DNA of 64,000 bases from Pterobdella sp. o SKG-2022 (lineage: Eukaryota > Annelida > Clitellata > Hirudinida > Piscicolidae): contig OZ038324.1 of the NCBI GenBank assembly GCA_964035795.1, positions 1 to 64,000 on the forward strand, written 5' to 3'. Below, piece by piece: positions 1 through 11,658 of this stretch. The number at the start of each line of letters is the position of its first letter. Position 1 is the stretch's first letter. The position numbers and the translations under genes were made by a program. Under the pieces are notes generated by a model. The model saw only the letters and a list, made by a program, of their open reading frames with translations. It was not told the DNA's origin and made no database searches.

Positions 1-51
1 AACCCTAACCTAACCCTAACCCTAACCCTAACCCTAACCCTAACCCTAACC

Positions 52-92
<41 letters not shown>

Positions 93-3000
93 CCCTAACC
101 CTAACCCTAACCCTAACCCTAACCCTAACCCTAACCCTAACCCTAACCCTAACCCTAACCCTAACCCTAACCCTAACCCTAACCCTAACCCTAACCCTAA
201 CCCTAACCCTAACCCTAACCCTAACCCTAACCCTAACCCTAACCCTAACCCTAACCCTAACCCTAACCCTAACCCTAACCCTAACCCTAACCCTAACCCT
301 AACCCTAACCCTAACCCTAACCCTAACCCTAACCCTAACCCTAACCCTAACCCTAACCCTAACCCTAACCCTAACCCTAACCCTAACCCTAACCCTAACC
401 CTAACCCTAACCCTAACCCTAACCCTAACCCTAACCCAACCCTAACCCTAACCCTAACCCTAACCCTAACCTAACCCTAACCCTAACCCTAACCCTAACC
501 CTAACCCTAACCCTAAAACCCTAACCCTAACCCTAACCCTAACCCTAACCCTAACCTAACCCTAACCCTAACCCTAACCCTAACCCTAACCCTAACCCTA
601 ACCCTAACCCTAACCCTAACCCTAACCCAACCCTAACCCTAACCCTAACCCTAACCCTAACCCTAACCCTAACCCTAACCCTAACCCTAACCCTAACCCT
701 AACCCTAACCCTAACCCTAACCCTAACCCTAACCCTAACCCTAACCCTAACCCTAACCCTAACCCTAACCCTAACCCTAACCCTAACCCTAACCCTAACC
801 CTAACCCTAACCCTAACCCTAACCCTAACCCTAACCCTAACCCTAACCCTAACCCTAACCCTAACCCTAACCCTAACCCTAACCCTAACCCTAACCCTAA
901 CCCTAACCCTAACCCTAACCCTAACCTAACCCTAACCCTAACCCTAACCCTAACCCTAACCCTAACCCTAACCCTAACCCTAACCCTAACCCTAACCCTA
1001 ACCCTAACCCTAACCCTAACCCTAACCCTAACCCTAACCCTAACCTAACCCTAACCCTAACCCTAACCCTAACCCTAACCCTAACCCTAACCCTAACCCT
1101 AACCCTAACCCTAACCCTAACCCTAACCCTAACCCTAACCCTAACCCTAACCCTAACCCTAACCCTAACCCTAACCCTAACCCTAACCCTAACCCTAACC
1201 CTAACCCTAACCCTAACCCTAACCCTAACCCTAACCCTAACCCTAACCCTAACCCTAACCCTAACCCTAACCCTAACCCTAACCCTAACCCTAACCCTAA
1301 CCCTAACCCTAACCCTAACCCTAACCCTAACCCTAACCCTAACCCTAACCCTAACCCTAACCCTAACCCTAACCCTAACCCTAACCCTAACCCTAACCCT
1401 AACCCTAACCCTAACCCTAACCCTAACCCTAACCCTAACCCTAACCCTAACCCTAACCCTAACCCTAACCCTAACCCTAACCCTAACCCTAACCCTAACC
1501 CTAACCCTAACCCTAACCCTAACCCTAACCCTAACCCTAACCCTAACCCTAACCCTAACCCTAACCCTAACCCTAACCCTAACCCTAACCCTAACCCTAA
1601 CCCTAACCCTAACCCTAACCCTAACCCTAACCCTAACCCTAACCCTAACCCTAACCCTAACCCTAACCCTAACCCTAACCCTAACCCTAACCCTAACCCT
1701 AACCCTAACCCTAACCCTAACCCTAACCCTAACCCTAACCCTAACCCTAACCCTAACCCTAACCCTAACCCTAACCCTAACCCTAACCCTAACCCTAACC
1801 CTAACCCTAACCCTAACCCTAACCCTAACCCTAACCCTAACCCTAACCCTAACCCTAACCCTAACCCTAACCCTAACCCTAACCCTAACCCTAACCCTAA
1901 CCCTAACCCTAACCCTAACCCTAACCCTAACCCTAACCCTAACCCTAACCCTAACCCTAACCCTAACCCTAACCCTAACCCTAACCCTAACCCTAACCCT
2001 AACCCTAACCCTAACCCTAACCCTAACCCTAACCCTAACCCTAACCCTAACCCTAACCCTAACCCTAACCCTAACCCTAACCCTAACCCTAACCCTAACC
2101 CTAACCCTAACCCTAACCCTAACCCTAACCTAACCCTAACCCTAACCCTAACCCTAACCCTACAACCTACCCTAACCCTAACAACCCTAACCCTAACCCT
2201 AACCCTAACCCTAACCCTAACCCTAACCCTAACCCTAACCCTAACCCTAACCCTAACCCTAACCCTAACCCTAACCCTAACCCTAACCCTAACCCTAACC
2301 CTAACCCTAACCCTAACCCTAACCCTAACCCTAACCCTAACCCTAACCCTAACCCTAACCCTAACCCTAACCCTAACCCTAACCCTAACCCTAACCCTAA
2401 CCCTAACCCTAACCCTAACCCTAACCCTAACCCTAACCCTAACCCTAACCCTAACCCTAACCCTAACCCTAACCCTAACCCTAACCCTAACCCTAACCCT
2501 AACCCTAACCCTAACCCTAACCCTAACCCTAACCCTAACCCTAACCCTAACCCTAACCCTAACCCTAACCCTAACCCTAACCCTAACCTAACCCTAACCC
2601 TAACCCTAACCCTAACCCTAACCCTAACCCTAACCCTAACCCTAACCCTAACCCTAACCCTAACCCTAACCCTAACCCTAACCCTAACCCTAACCCTAAC
2701 CCTAACCCTAACCCTAACCCTAACCCTAACCCTAACCCTAACCCTAACCCTAACCCTAACCCTAACCCTAACCCTAACCCTAACCCTAACCCTAACCCTA
2801 ACCCTAACCCTAACCCTAACCCTAACCCTAACCCTAACCCTAACCCTAACCCTAACCCTAACCCTAACCCTAACCCTAACCCTAACCCTAACCCTAACCC
2901 TAACCCTAACCCTAACCCTAACCCTAACCCTAACCCTAACCCTAACCCTAACCCTAACCCTAACCCTAACCCTAACCCTAACCCTAACCCTAACCCTAAC

Positions 3001-5423
3001 CCTAACCCTAACCCTAACCCTAACCCTAACCCTAACCCTAACCCTAACCCTAACCCTAACCCTAACCCTAACCCTAACCCTAACCCTAACCCTAACCCTA
3101 ACCCTAACCCTAACCCTAACCCTAACCCTAACCCTAACCCTAACCCTAACCCTAACCCTAACCCTAACCCTAACCCTAACCCTAACCCTAACCCTAACCC
3201 TAACCCTAACCCTAACCCTAACCCTAACCCTAACCCTAACCCTAACCCTAACCCTAACCCTAACCCTAACCCTAACCCTAACCCTAACCCTAACCCTAAC
3301 CCTAACCCTAACCCTAACCCTAACCCTAACCCTAACCCTAACCCTAACCCTAACCCTAACCCTAACCCTAACCCTAACCCTAACCCTAACCCTAACCCTA
3401 ACCCTAACCCTAACCCTAACCCTAACCCTAACCCTAACCCTAACCCTAACCCTAACCCTAACCCTAACCCTAACCCTAACCCTAACCCTAACCCTAACCC
3501 TAACCCTAACCCTAACCCTAACCCTAACCCTAACCCTAACCCTAACCCTAACCCTAACCCTAACCCTAACCCTAACCCTAACCCTAACCCTAACCCTAAC
3601 CCTAACCCTAACCCTAACCCTAACCCTAACCCTAACCCTAACCCTAACCCTAACCCTAACCCTAACCCTAACCCTAACCCTAACCCTAACCCTAACCCTA
3701 ACCCTAACCCTAACCCTAACCCTAACCCTAACCCTAACCCTAACCCTAACCCTAACCCTAACCCTAACCCTAACCCTAACCCTAACCCTAACCCTAACCC
3801 TAACCCTAACCCTAACCCTAACCCTAACCCTAACCCTAACCCTAACCCTAACCCTAACCCTAACCCTAACCCTAACCCTAACCCTAACCCTAACCCTAAC
3901 CCTAACCCTAACCCTAACCCTAACCCTAACCCTAACCCTAACCCTAACCCTAACCCTAACCCTAACCCTAACCCTAACCCTAACCCTAACCCTAACCCTA
4001 ACCCTAACCCTAACCCTAACCCTAACCCTAACCCTAACCCTAACCCTAACCCTAACCCTAACCCTAACCCTAACCCTAACCCTAACCCTAACCCTAACCC
4101 TAACCCTAACCCTAACCCTAACCCTAACCCTAACCCTAACCCTAACCCTAACCCTAACCCTAACCCTAACCCTAACCCTAACCCTAACCCTAACCCTAAC
4201 CCTAACCCTAACCCTAACCCTAACCCTAACCCTAACCCTAACCCTAACCCTAACCCTAACCCTAACCCTAACCCTAACCCTAACCCTAACCCTAACCCTA
4301 ACCCTAACCCTAACCCTAACCCTAACCCTAACCCTAACCCTAACCCTAACCCTAACCCTAACCCTAACCCTAACCCTAACCCTAACCCTAACCCTAACCC
4401 TAACCCTAACCCTAACCCTAACCCTAACCCTAACCCTAACCCTAACCCTAACCCTAACCCTAACCCTAACCCTAACCCTAACCCTAACCCTAACCCTAAC
4501 CCTAACCCTAACCCTAACCCTAACCCTAACCCTAACCCTAACCCTAACCCTAACCCTAACCCTAACCCTAACCCTAACCCTAACCCTAACCCTAACCCTA
4601 ACCCTAACCCTAACCCTAACCCTAACCCTAACCCTAACCCTAACCCTAACCCTAACCCTAACCCTAACCCTAACCCTAACCCTAACCCTAACCCTAACCC
4701 TAACCCTAACCCTAACCCTAACCCTAACCCTAACCCTAACCCTAACCCTAACCCTAACCCTAACCCTAACCCTAACCCTAACCCTAACCCTAACCCTAAC
4801 CCTAACCCTAACCCTAACCCTAACCCTAACCCTAACCCTAACCCTAACCCTAACCCTAACCCTAACCCTAACCCTAACCCTAACCCTAACCCTAACCCTA
4901 ACCCTAACCCTAACCCTAACCCTAACCCTAACCCTAACCCTAACCCTAACCCTAACCCTAACCCTAACCCTAACCCTAACCCTAACCCTAACCCTAACCC
5001 TAACCCTAACCCTAACCCTAACCCTAACCCTAACCCTAACCCTAACCCTAACCCTAACCCTAACCCTAACCCTAACCCTAACCCTAACCCTAACCCTAAC
5101 CCTAACCCTAACCCTAACCCTAACCCTAACCCTAACCCTAACCCTAACCCTAACCCTAACCCTAACCCTAACCCTAACCCTAACCCTAACCCTAACCCTA
5201 ACCCTAACCCTAACCCTAACCCTAACCCTAACCCTAACCCTAACCCTAACCCTAACCCTAACCCTAACCCTAACCCTAACCCTAACCCTAACCCTAACCC
5301 TAACCCTAACCCTAACCCTAACCCTAACCCTAACCCTAACCCTAACCCTAACCCTAACCCTAACCCTAACCCTAACCCTAACCCTAACCCTAACCCTAAC
5401 CCTAACCCTAACCCTGACCCTAA
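1..5423. repeat. Telomeric repeat array (CCCTAA)n
   Basis: An almost uninterrupted hexamer array, C-rich on the plus strand, so the G-rich TTAGGG strand runs toward the left end as at a real terminus. Irregular units (CCTAA, CCCAA, a CCCTAAAACCC step, and a scrambled stretch near 2,127-2,185) occur only in the first 2.6 kb. From about 2,600 to 5,410 the array is perfect, ending in one CCCTGA unit before AT-rich DNA. TTAGGG is the ancestral animal telomere repeat. Confidence 0.98.
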
Positions 5424-6600
5424 TTTAATTTTAATTTATAAAATTTAAATGAATAGTTAAAATGAAATTCTAAAAGATTGAAAAAATTTACTGAACTCTA
5501 AGAAATTATTCTTTTTTTAAATAATGAAAAAAATAAAAAACAATAAATACTTTTGAAAATATAAAAATAATGAATAAACGAAATAAAAAACAAAATAAAC
5601 GAGTTTCTAAAAACGATTTGAATCACACTTTTATTAACTGAATAACATGAAGATTTTGATATATAATTTAAACAAACAGGTTTATTGAGAAACTTATTAC
5701 CGAAGCTTTTTTTTAGACACTATTACAAAAAGCTTTGTGTATTATTTTTCAATAAACCTGTGTTTCTATTATATTGATTTCCGGTTATTTTACGTCAACA
5801 TGAATTTGAAATCACATTATCGTCAATCAATCCGCTATCGGCAGGTTTCTCAAATCATGTGCTTCTCTATCTTCAGCTTTTCTCTCCAGTAATCCTAAAA
5901 TCTTTTCTATGATGCTCCCAGTCTCCTTTTAATTATTTTTCAATCACTTTCGCATGAGGTATTGGACAGTTCTGAAATCTTCATCTCGTGGCATTCCTTT
6001 TCTTTTTCAAACACTTCTTTTGAAATGTGATGACCATACATTTTTTTAGCTTTTTTTATAGTTTACTTTTGGCATTCGGCGAAAGCGGTTGTTTTATTAA
6101 CTTCAAGCGATTAATTCTGTTCTTGGATGAAATTGATGGGGTTGTTTTTTTTTCTATTTTATATTTATGCAATAATTTAAAACTATTATTTTCTGGTAAG
6201 CAAATAGCATCTAGAGAATTTTTGCATTTTAGATTAAAAAAAGATAATTAGGTCAAATTAATATAATTTAAATTATGATTTCAAAAAATTTTGACTTTTT
6301 TTAATAATAAAAAATACTTTCGACAAGTGCGTCAAAGAATTTTTTATCTTAAACTAAAAAACTGAAAGATTCCGGAAAACAGAATTGCAAGAAATCAAAA
6401 GAAGGCAACGAAAAACCATTTCTAAAAACAAGAACGCAGTCAGTTAAAAAAATAGGGTAGCTCTGCAGAATCTGCATAAAAAAAGCTGAAAATAGCTACA
6501 TAGAATATTAGAAGCTTAATAAACCTGGAATTCTTGAAATGTGTAAAAAATAAAATGAGAAGGCATAATATCAGCTTGGTAGGTCAAAGAAACAACCATT
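5424..6600. other. AT-rich subtelomeric spacer with hairpin and dispersed repeat
   Basis: No convincing gene. An imperfect inverted repeat at about 5,672-5,762 pairs a GGTTTATTGA arm with a TCAATAAACC arm. The segment at about 6,050-6,480 matches, in inverted orientation, 19,940-20,405 inside the large GTF2E2 intron, so it belongs to a dispersed repeat family. The 74-codon ORF at 6,027 lies in this repeat and is not conserved as protein between the two copies. Confidence 0.6.
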
Positions 6601-6609
6601 TATTTCATA

Positions 6610-7530
6610 TATTTATTTGTTATATTCAGCTTTTCTGGGCTCATCTTCAGCCTAATATGCGTTTTATCAAATCAGAAAAAAATGAAAAAGCATGAGAACC
6701 AATGATACCAGAGGTTTCAACCGCTAACGGCACGAAAATATGGTTATCTGCAAAGCTTCGATGTTTTTGTATTTTCAAAATTTCTGCTTGGAAAGCCAGC
6801 CCGAAATTGGCTACAGTTTGAAGCAAGTGTAAAAGCAAAAAAGAATCTGAGCAAGTAGCGTCTCAGATGAGGCATTTGCCAGCCTTATAAGGAAAAATGA
6901 TAAGCCCATCAAACCGTTTTCCGTCTCCTATGTCAAGGCTTACTGGTTCTAGCTGACTAGGAAAGCTAGCTTTATCTAAGATTAAATCGTTCAGTGCACG
7001 ACGTCCAGCACTTAATTTGCAGGATAACGGATGTCTGCCAAGAACGTCTATTGAGCTCTACAACGACATTTTTGCGGCAAGCCTAAACGCAATTCAAGAC
7101 GGAGGGATATCGCAATCTTTAGAGATTCGTCGTTTAGCAGCTCGCCTGTTTCTGAGTTTGGCAAAGTGAATCTTTGAATGTAGAGCTGAAAATTAGTGCG
7201 CCAAAACTTTTTGAAAATCGACCAGCTCCAAGATTTAAGTTTACGACCAGATTTGAACGTGTTTATTTTAAACCCGAGGGCAAGAATGATTTTGTCAACT
7301 GGTTTTTCTAGATACCATATATTAAGTTTGTGCGGAAATCGAACTTGCTAAAACGAATAGTAGAGAGCCGATAGGATCCCCTTGTTGAACTCCGGATGCT
7401 GATATCTTTACAGAAAAGTTTACTTTGATGTTGGTAAACGATCCAAGCTAGGTTGTAAAAAGAAGGGTAGTGACCTACTTCGAGAAGATAATTAAAGTGA
7501 ACGGCGTTAAAAGCGTTTTCCATATAAGTT
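6610..7530 (-). mobile_element. Decayed non-LTR retrotransposon: RT core and C-terminus (family A)
   Basis: Minus-strand translation near 7,520-7,330 gives a reverse transcriptase stretch with MENAFNAV (the AFD/AFN box region) and, after a one-base frameshift, GVQQGDPIG. Near 6,840-6,650 the frame reads HIFVPLAVETSG, a conserved C-terminal motif of a LINE family common in aquatic invertebrates. The sequence between these blocks is full of stops. Reading the family from known architecture is inference; the RT motif is seen directly. Confidence 0.75.
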
Positions 7531-7544
7531 TAAAAAAAACTTCA

Positions 7545-7641
7545 GAGACAAGCTGGAGCTAGCGGTGTAAGAGGGTTTGGTCATGTAATGAGAAGAGGAG
7601 GAGAATTTTTTAAGAAAGGCATATATATATATATATATATT
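7545..7641 (+). mobile_element. RTE-like LINE 3'-end scrap ending in (TA)n
   Basis: The plus strand reads GFGHVMRRGG, the signature near the C-terminus of RTE-like ORFs (typically RWFGHVMRR), and runs straight into a (TA)n tract at about 7,620-7,641. Only about 70 bases of element remain. Confidence 0.55.
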
Positions 7642-7895
7642 TTAAAATTATTTTTTAGTTTATTCAGTTTGTAGTTAATTTCCATCTTCTCATATAGCTT
7701 TTTATTCTCTTTTCAAATTCAATTTTTTCATTATTTTAGAAAATGTATACTTGTGTTTTGCTAAGAAAAACAAACCTATCAATTAAAACTTTTCTTTTAA
7801 ACCTCTTATAAATTTACCCCACAATTTTTTTATATTGTTATATTTTTTTTAAGAATATTTTTCATTCAACCGTCAAATTTAAAAATGAACAAAAA
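7642..7895. other. AT-rich spacer, nothing recognised
   Basis: Low-complexity T-rich sequence between two LINE fragments. I see no exon, motif or repeat match to the rest of the window. Confidence 0.5.
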
Positions 7896-7899
7896 TGTT

Positions 7900-8960
7900 T
7901 GAATTGTTTGTAATAATTAAAAATAAAAGATTTCTTCTTGAACTTGCGAGAGTACCTAGCACACTGAAAGCATTTCTTCTCTGAATGGCCATTCTTATAG
8001 CTTGAAGTAGGAAGGCAGTTGACCGCGGTTTTGTTTTTGGAGCTATTTTTTTCCCGATCTTTCATCAATCTTAGTCCATTTAGACCCCAAAAATCAAGTT
8101 TCAACTCCGATTGGTATAACCTCATAATCCGCTGAAAGGTTGCGGTATTTTGTCAACTTAGCTGTTTCCGCGCTTTCAGCTACTTTTCCTGGAATAGCTG
8201 AAGAAATTTGTATGTGGTTGGGGACGATGGTGTCACTACAAGTGAAATCCCACACCATAGTACGACCATTTTTTTAAAGGGTAAATTGTCATCCCATCTG
8301 GACTTTTTCCATCAGAGCGAGATACACCATTTGGTTCAAGAATCGAAGGTATATGGGCTAATGACAGAGCTCTCTTTATTATTTCATTTACTTGAGCATG
8401 TCGGGAAAATCTTCCAGCACTCTACAACTGAGACCATGCACTATACATTGATCCACTCTAGTGCCGCAGACGCAAGTACGAGGAATGCACAAGGGTGAGC
8501 CTAAACGTAAAGCGCAGCTAATCCTTAGTTGAGATCTGTTCATCTTCAAACCCAAGGAAGCTATAGGAATGGCATTCTGCCAAGAAAACGATTGTTTTGA
8601 AAAGAGCAGCCTTTTATTCTAAATCTGATGTCAAACTTGAAATCAGCTTTTCATGCTTCAGCTTGGCATACTGCATATCCCAGGCGGCTTGAACACTAGG
8701 ATTACCTAGAAGACTGCTGTTATTTCAAATTTTTTCCAAATAGAGAATATTAACAAAGTTGTAGTACGATCGTCTGAAATATTGTGGAAATTCGGTAAGA
8801 GCTTTCTAAAATGTGTGCTGCAAGCGTGGACTAGATAGAAATTCAGGAAGCGATGAGTCTACGGCTGATCTTACTCCCAGCCTTCCCAGGGCTACAGGCA
8901 AAGTTGATTGAGTTCAATTTCTGTCCAAAAGTTTAATGTTGATAACTTTTTGAAGAGATG
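7900..8960 (-). mobile_element. Second family A LINE copy, C-terminal half
   Basis: Stitching minus-strand frames gives, in order, GRLGVRSAVDSSLPEFLSS, a Cys/His cluster CVCGTRVDQ followed by VHGLSC, a segment DGKSPDGMT followed by VWDFTCSDT, then an equivalent of the VPVAVET motif (IPIGVETL) and AIQRRNAFSVLG near the end. The PD...D spacing after a Cys-Cys-His-Cys cluster resembles the endonuclease region of R2-type LINEs. Several frameshifts and stops make it inactive. It lies tandem to, and in the same orientation as, the copy at 6.6-7.5 kb, which lacks this middle section. Confidence 0.7.
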
Positions 8961-9056
8961 TTTTTAATAAAGCGTCATATTCTTTTAAAACTTTAGAATT
9001 AAAGCATGAAGCAGAACGGAGAAGGTAGGTTAATTTTGGAATTGAAAAACTATGTT

Positions 9057-9230
9057 TTAAAAGAAAAAGTGCATCCCACAAATTGTTTGAACCATAGCCC
9101 TTTTTGTTCTTTTTAGAATATCCAACTCATTTTGTCTTAGACACCAAACCTCACTCCCAAATAGAATTGCTGATCTAACACTCGTCCTTTGATTTTGAAG
9201 AAAACTCTGATAATAATATATCTCTACATC
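9057..9230 (-). mobile_element. RTE-like LINE C-terminal fragment
   Basis: The minus strand encodes VRSAILFGSEVWCLRQNE then LDILKRTKRAMVQTICGM, the thumb/C-terminal block found after the RT domain in RTE-like ORFs. It ends abruptly on both sides and lies just beyond the polyadenylation signal of the TFIIE beta gene. Confidence 0.7.
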
Positions 9231-9324
9231 CTTTAAAGGGGAGGTAAGGGCATGTTCTCCACGCACTGAATGTTCCAAAAATCTCCATGAATTTACAAAC
9301 AAAACTCAAATAATTATAGTAATA

Positions 9325-9330
9325 TTTATT
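9325..9330 (-). promoter_or_regulatory. Candidate polyadenylation signal AATAAA for GTF2E2
   Basis: AATAAA on the minus strand about 100 bases beyond the GTF2E2 stop codon, at a sensible distance for the 3' end of the transcript. AT-rich sequence makes chance hits likely. Confidence 0.4.
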
Positions 9331-9430
9331 AAAAACCATATTAATTAAATAAAGATGAAAATGAAAACAATGCATATGTCTGAAGTTAAAAATAGCCTGA
9401 ATAATCAAAATGAATGATTAGATTAAAGGC

Positions 9431-11622
9431 TTAGTCATATTCATGCAGTACGCCACTCAGATGTAAGTTGTCAGTCTTCACCTTCATTTTTTTCATCGTC
9501 TTCTTTTTTGTCTCCTCCTTCTGTTCAAATATTATAGTGTCTAACCACTCATTTATCTATCCATCTAGCCACCTACCCACTCATCTAACCAACCACTCAC
9601 TCACCCACCCATTCATCTAGCTGCTCATTTATTAATGAAAACAAACTTTAGGAGCAAAACTGCGGTGCAGTTTGGCGGATGTGATGTTCTTGTGGTGCAG
9701 GTGTTCTCTGATCCGATTTTCATCCAATCCATCCACTGATGTTGTTTTCCAGATCTGCTGTAGGCCTGCCGTTGAGAAATATATTTTTTAGATAAAAAAA
9801 GTTTTTGTAGAAGAGTTTGAGAATGAACATTTTGAAGAAAAGTTTTGACGATGGGTTTATCAAGATTAACGTTCAATCATTTCCTTTAAAAAACTACTAA
9901 AGAAAAAGTTATCTTCCAGTTATCCTATGATTTTCGCCATTAAATCTAAGTTTAAAACTCTAGACAAGTAATAATATATGGAGACTAGAAGGATCACATT
10001 CTACTACTTTTAATCATGGGCATGGTGGGCAGGCTTTGGAAGAAAGAGACCGTTGGAATTTTCTGTTGCTAATAAATTGGTGGTTGGTAACTCCTCGATT
10101 AAGAAACGGTTTGATCATTGGTTACATACCAGCCAGAATATTGTAAAACTACAGAGGAATTGACTAAATATTGCATAAAAGTTTTAGAAAAATTCTTCAT
10201 AATGTGAAAGTAATTGTAGAAGTGTTGAGCACATCATAGGCTAGTGGTTGGTGACTTCACTCACAATAATTTATTACCATCTTTTCAACAGAAACAGCAT
10301 TACTAAAGGTTTTTACTGATATTTTGCAAGCAGCTGACAACAAAAAAATATCTCTTCTTGTCCTTCTAGATCTTTCGTTTGCCTTTGATTTAATAGATCA
10401 TCAAATACTAATCAGAAGATTAAACGAATCATTTGGCCTGAATGACCTCACTCTTGAATGGTTAAGGAATTACCTCTTCAACAGATCATTCAATGTCAAA
10501 TGCCCCAGAACAGAATCAGCACCAAACGTTTACTCTACTGGAGTACCACAAGACTCTATTTTTGGACCGCTTTTGTTCACTTTATACACAGCTGATTTGG
10601 AAAAGATTGCAGCTTCTTACAATTTGAGAATTCATCGATATGCCGACGACATTTAATTATATGGGCATTGTTTATTTGATGCATAAATGGAGTTGCAAGA
10701 AAGAATGTCAGTGTATTGATGAAACTGCAGCTTGGATGAAAGCCAATCAAATGAAACACAACAGTTCAAAAACTGAAGTCATTTGGTTCTCAACATCTAG
10801 AAGTATATACAAACTGCCAACTAAACTAGTTCTTGTGTTAAATGATCATATAATTCCTTCTGATTCAGTTAAAAATCTTGGTGTCTATTTTGACAGATCT
10901 AAGCATGAAGACTCACATAAACAAATTATTGCAAATGTCATTTGCATCATTGAGGAAGATAAGAAGCATTAAAAACTACCTGAACCAAGAGTCACTCAAA
11001 AAACTTGTATCAGCCTTGATTATGGAAAAATTGTACTAATGGGATTACCCAAATTACAAACCCAGAAAATCCAGTCCATAATTAACACGACAGCCAGATT
11101 AATATCAGGAGCTAGAAAGTTTGATCACATAACTCCTGTCTTAAAAGATCTACACTGGTTTAAAATTGAAGAATTCAATACAAGATGATACTACAAGTGC
11201 ATAAATGTCTCAAAATGGAAAGCCCTTCTTATCTTTCATCGAAATTATCAACTGTGTCTTTATCGCCTGAAAGAAAAAGACCCAGATCATCGAACACAAT
11301 GGACATAGCAAGAGTGAGAGCTAACACCATTTTCGGGAACAGAAGATTTGAAGTTGCTGCACCAATTCTTTGGAACAATTTACCAAATCATCTCAAATCC
11401 ATAACCTCCACAACAACTTTTTCCAAGTGCTTAAAAACCCACCTCATGATTAAGTCTTATAATCTTAAAACATAATTTTAGAATTTTTTTCTCTCAAGTA
11501 TTTTTTTTAGAAATCAAATTAGTGGAAGAAGAGGTAAATGAAAGGAATGACTGGATGTGTGTAGATTGAAGGATAAAGCGTGAGGGGCTGGAAAGAATGA
11601 AAATCTACTGTATTAGGACTGG

Positions 11623-11658
<36 letters not shown>

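Noticed and set aside
1..5423. CRISPR array or interstitial satellite
   Set aside because: Units are six bases with no spacers, at the sequence end, in telomeric orientation.
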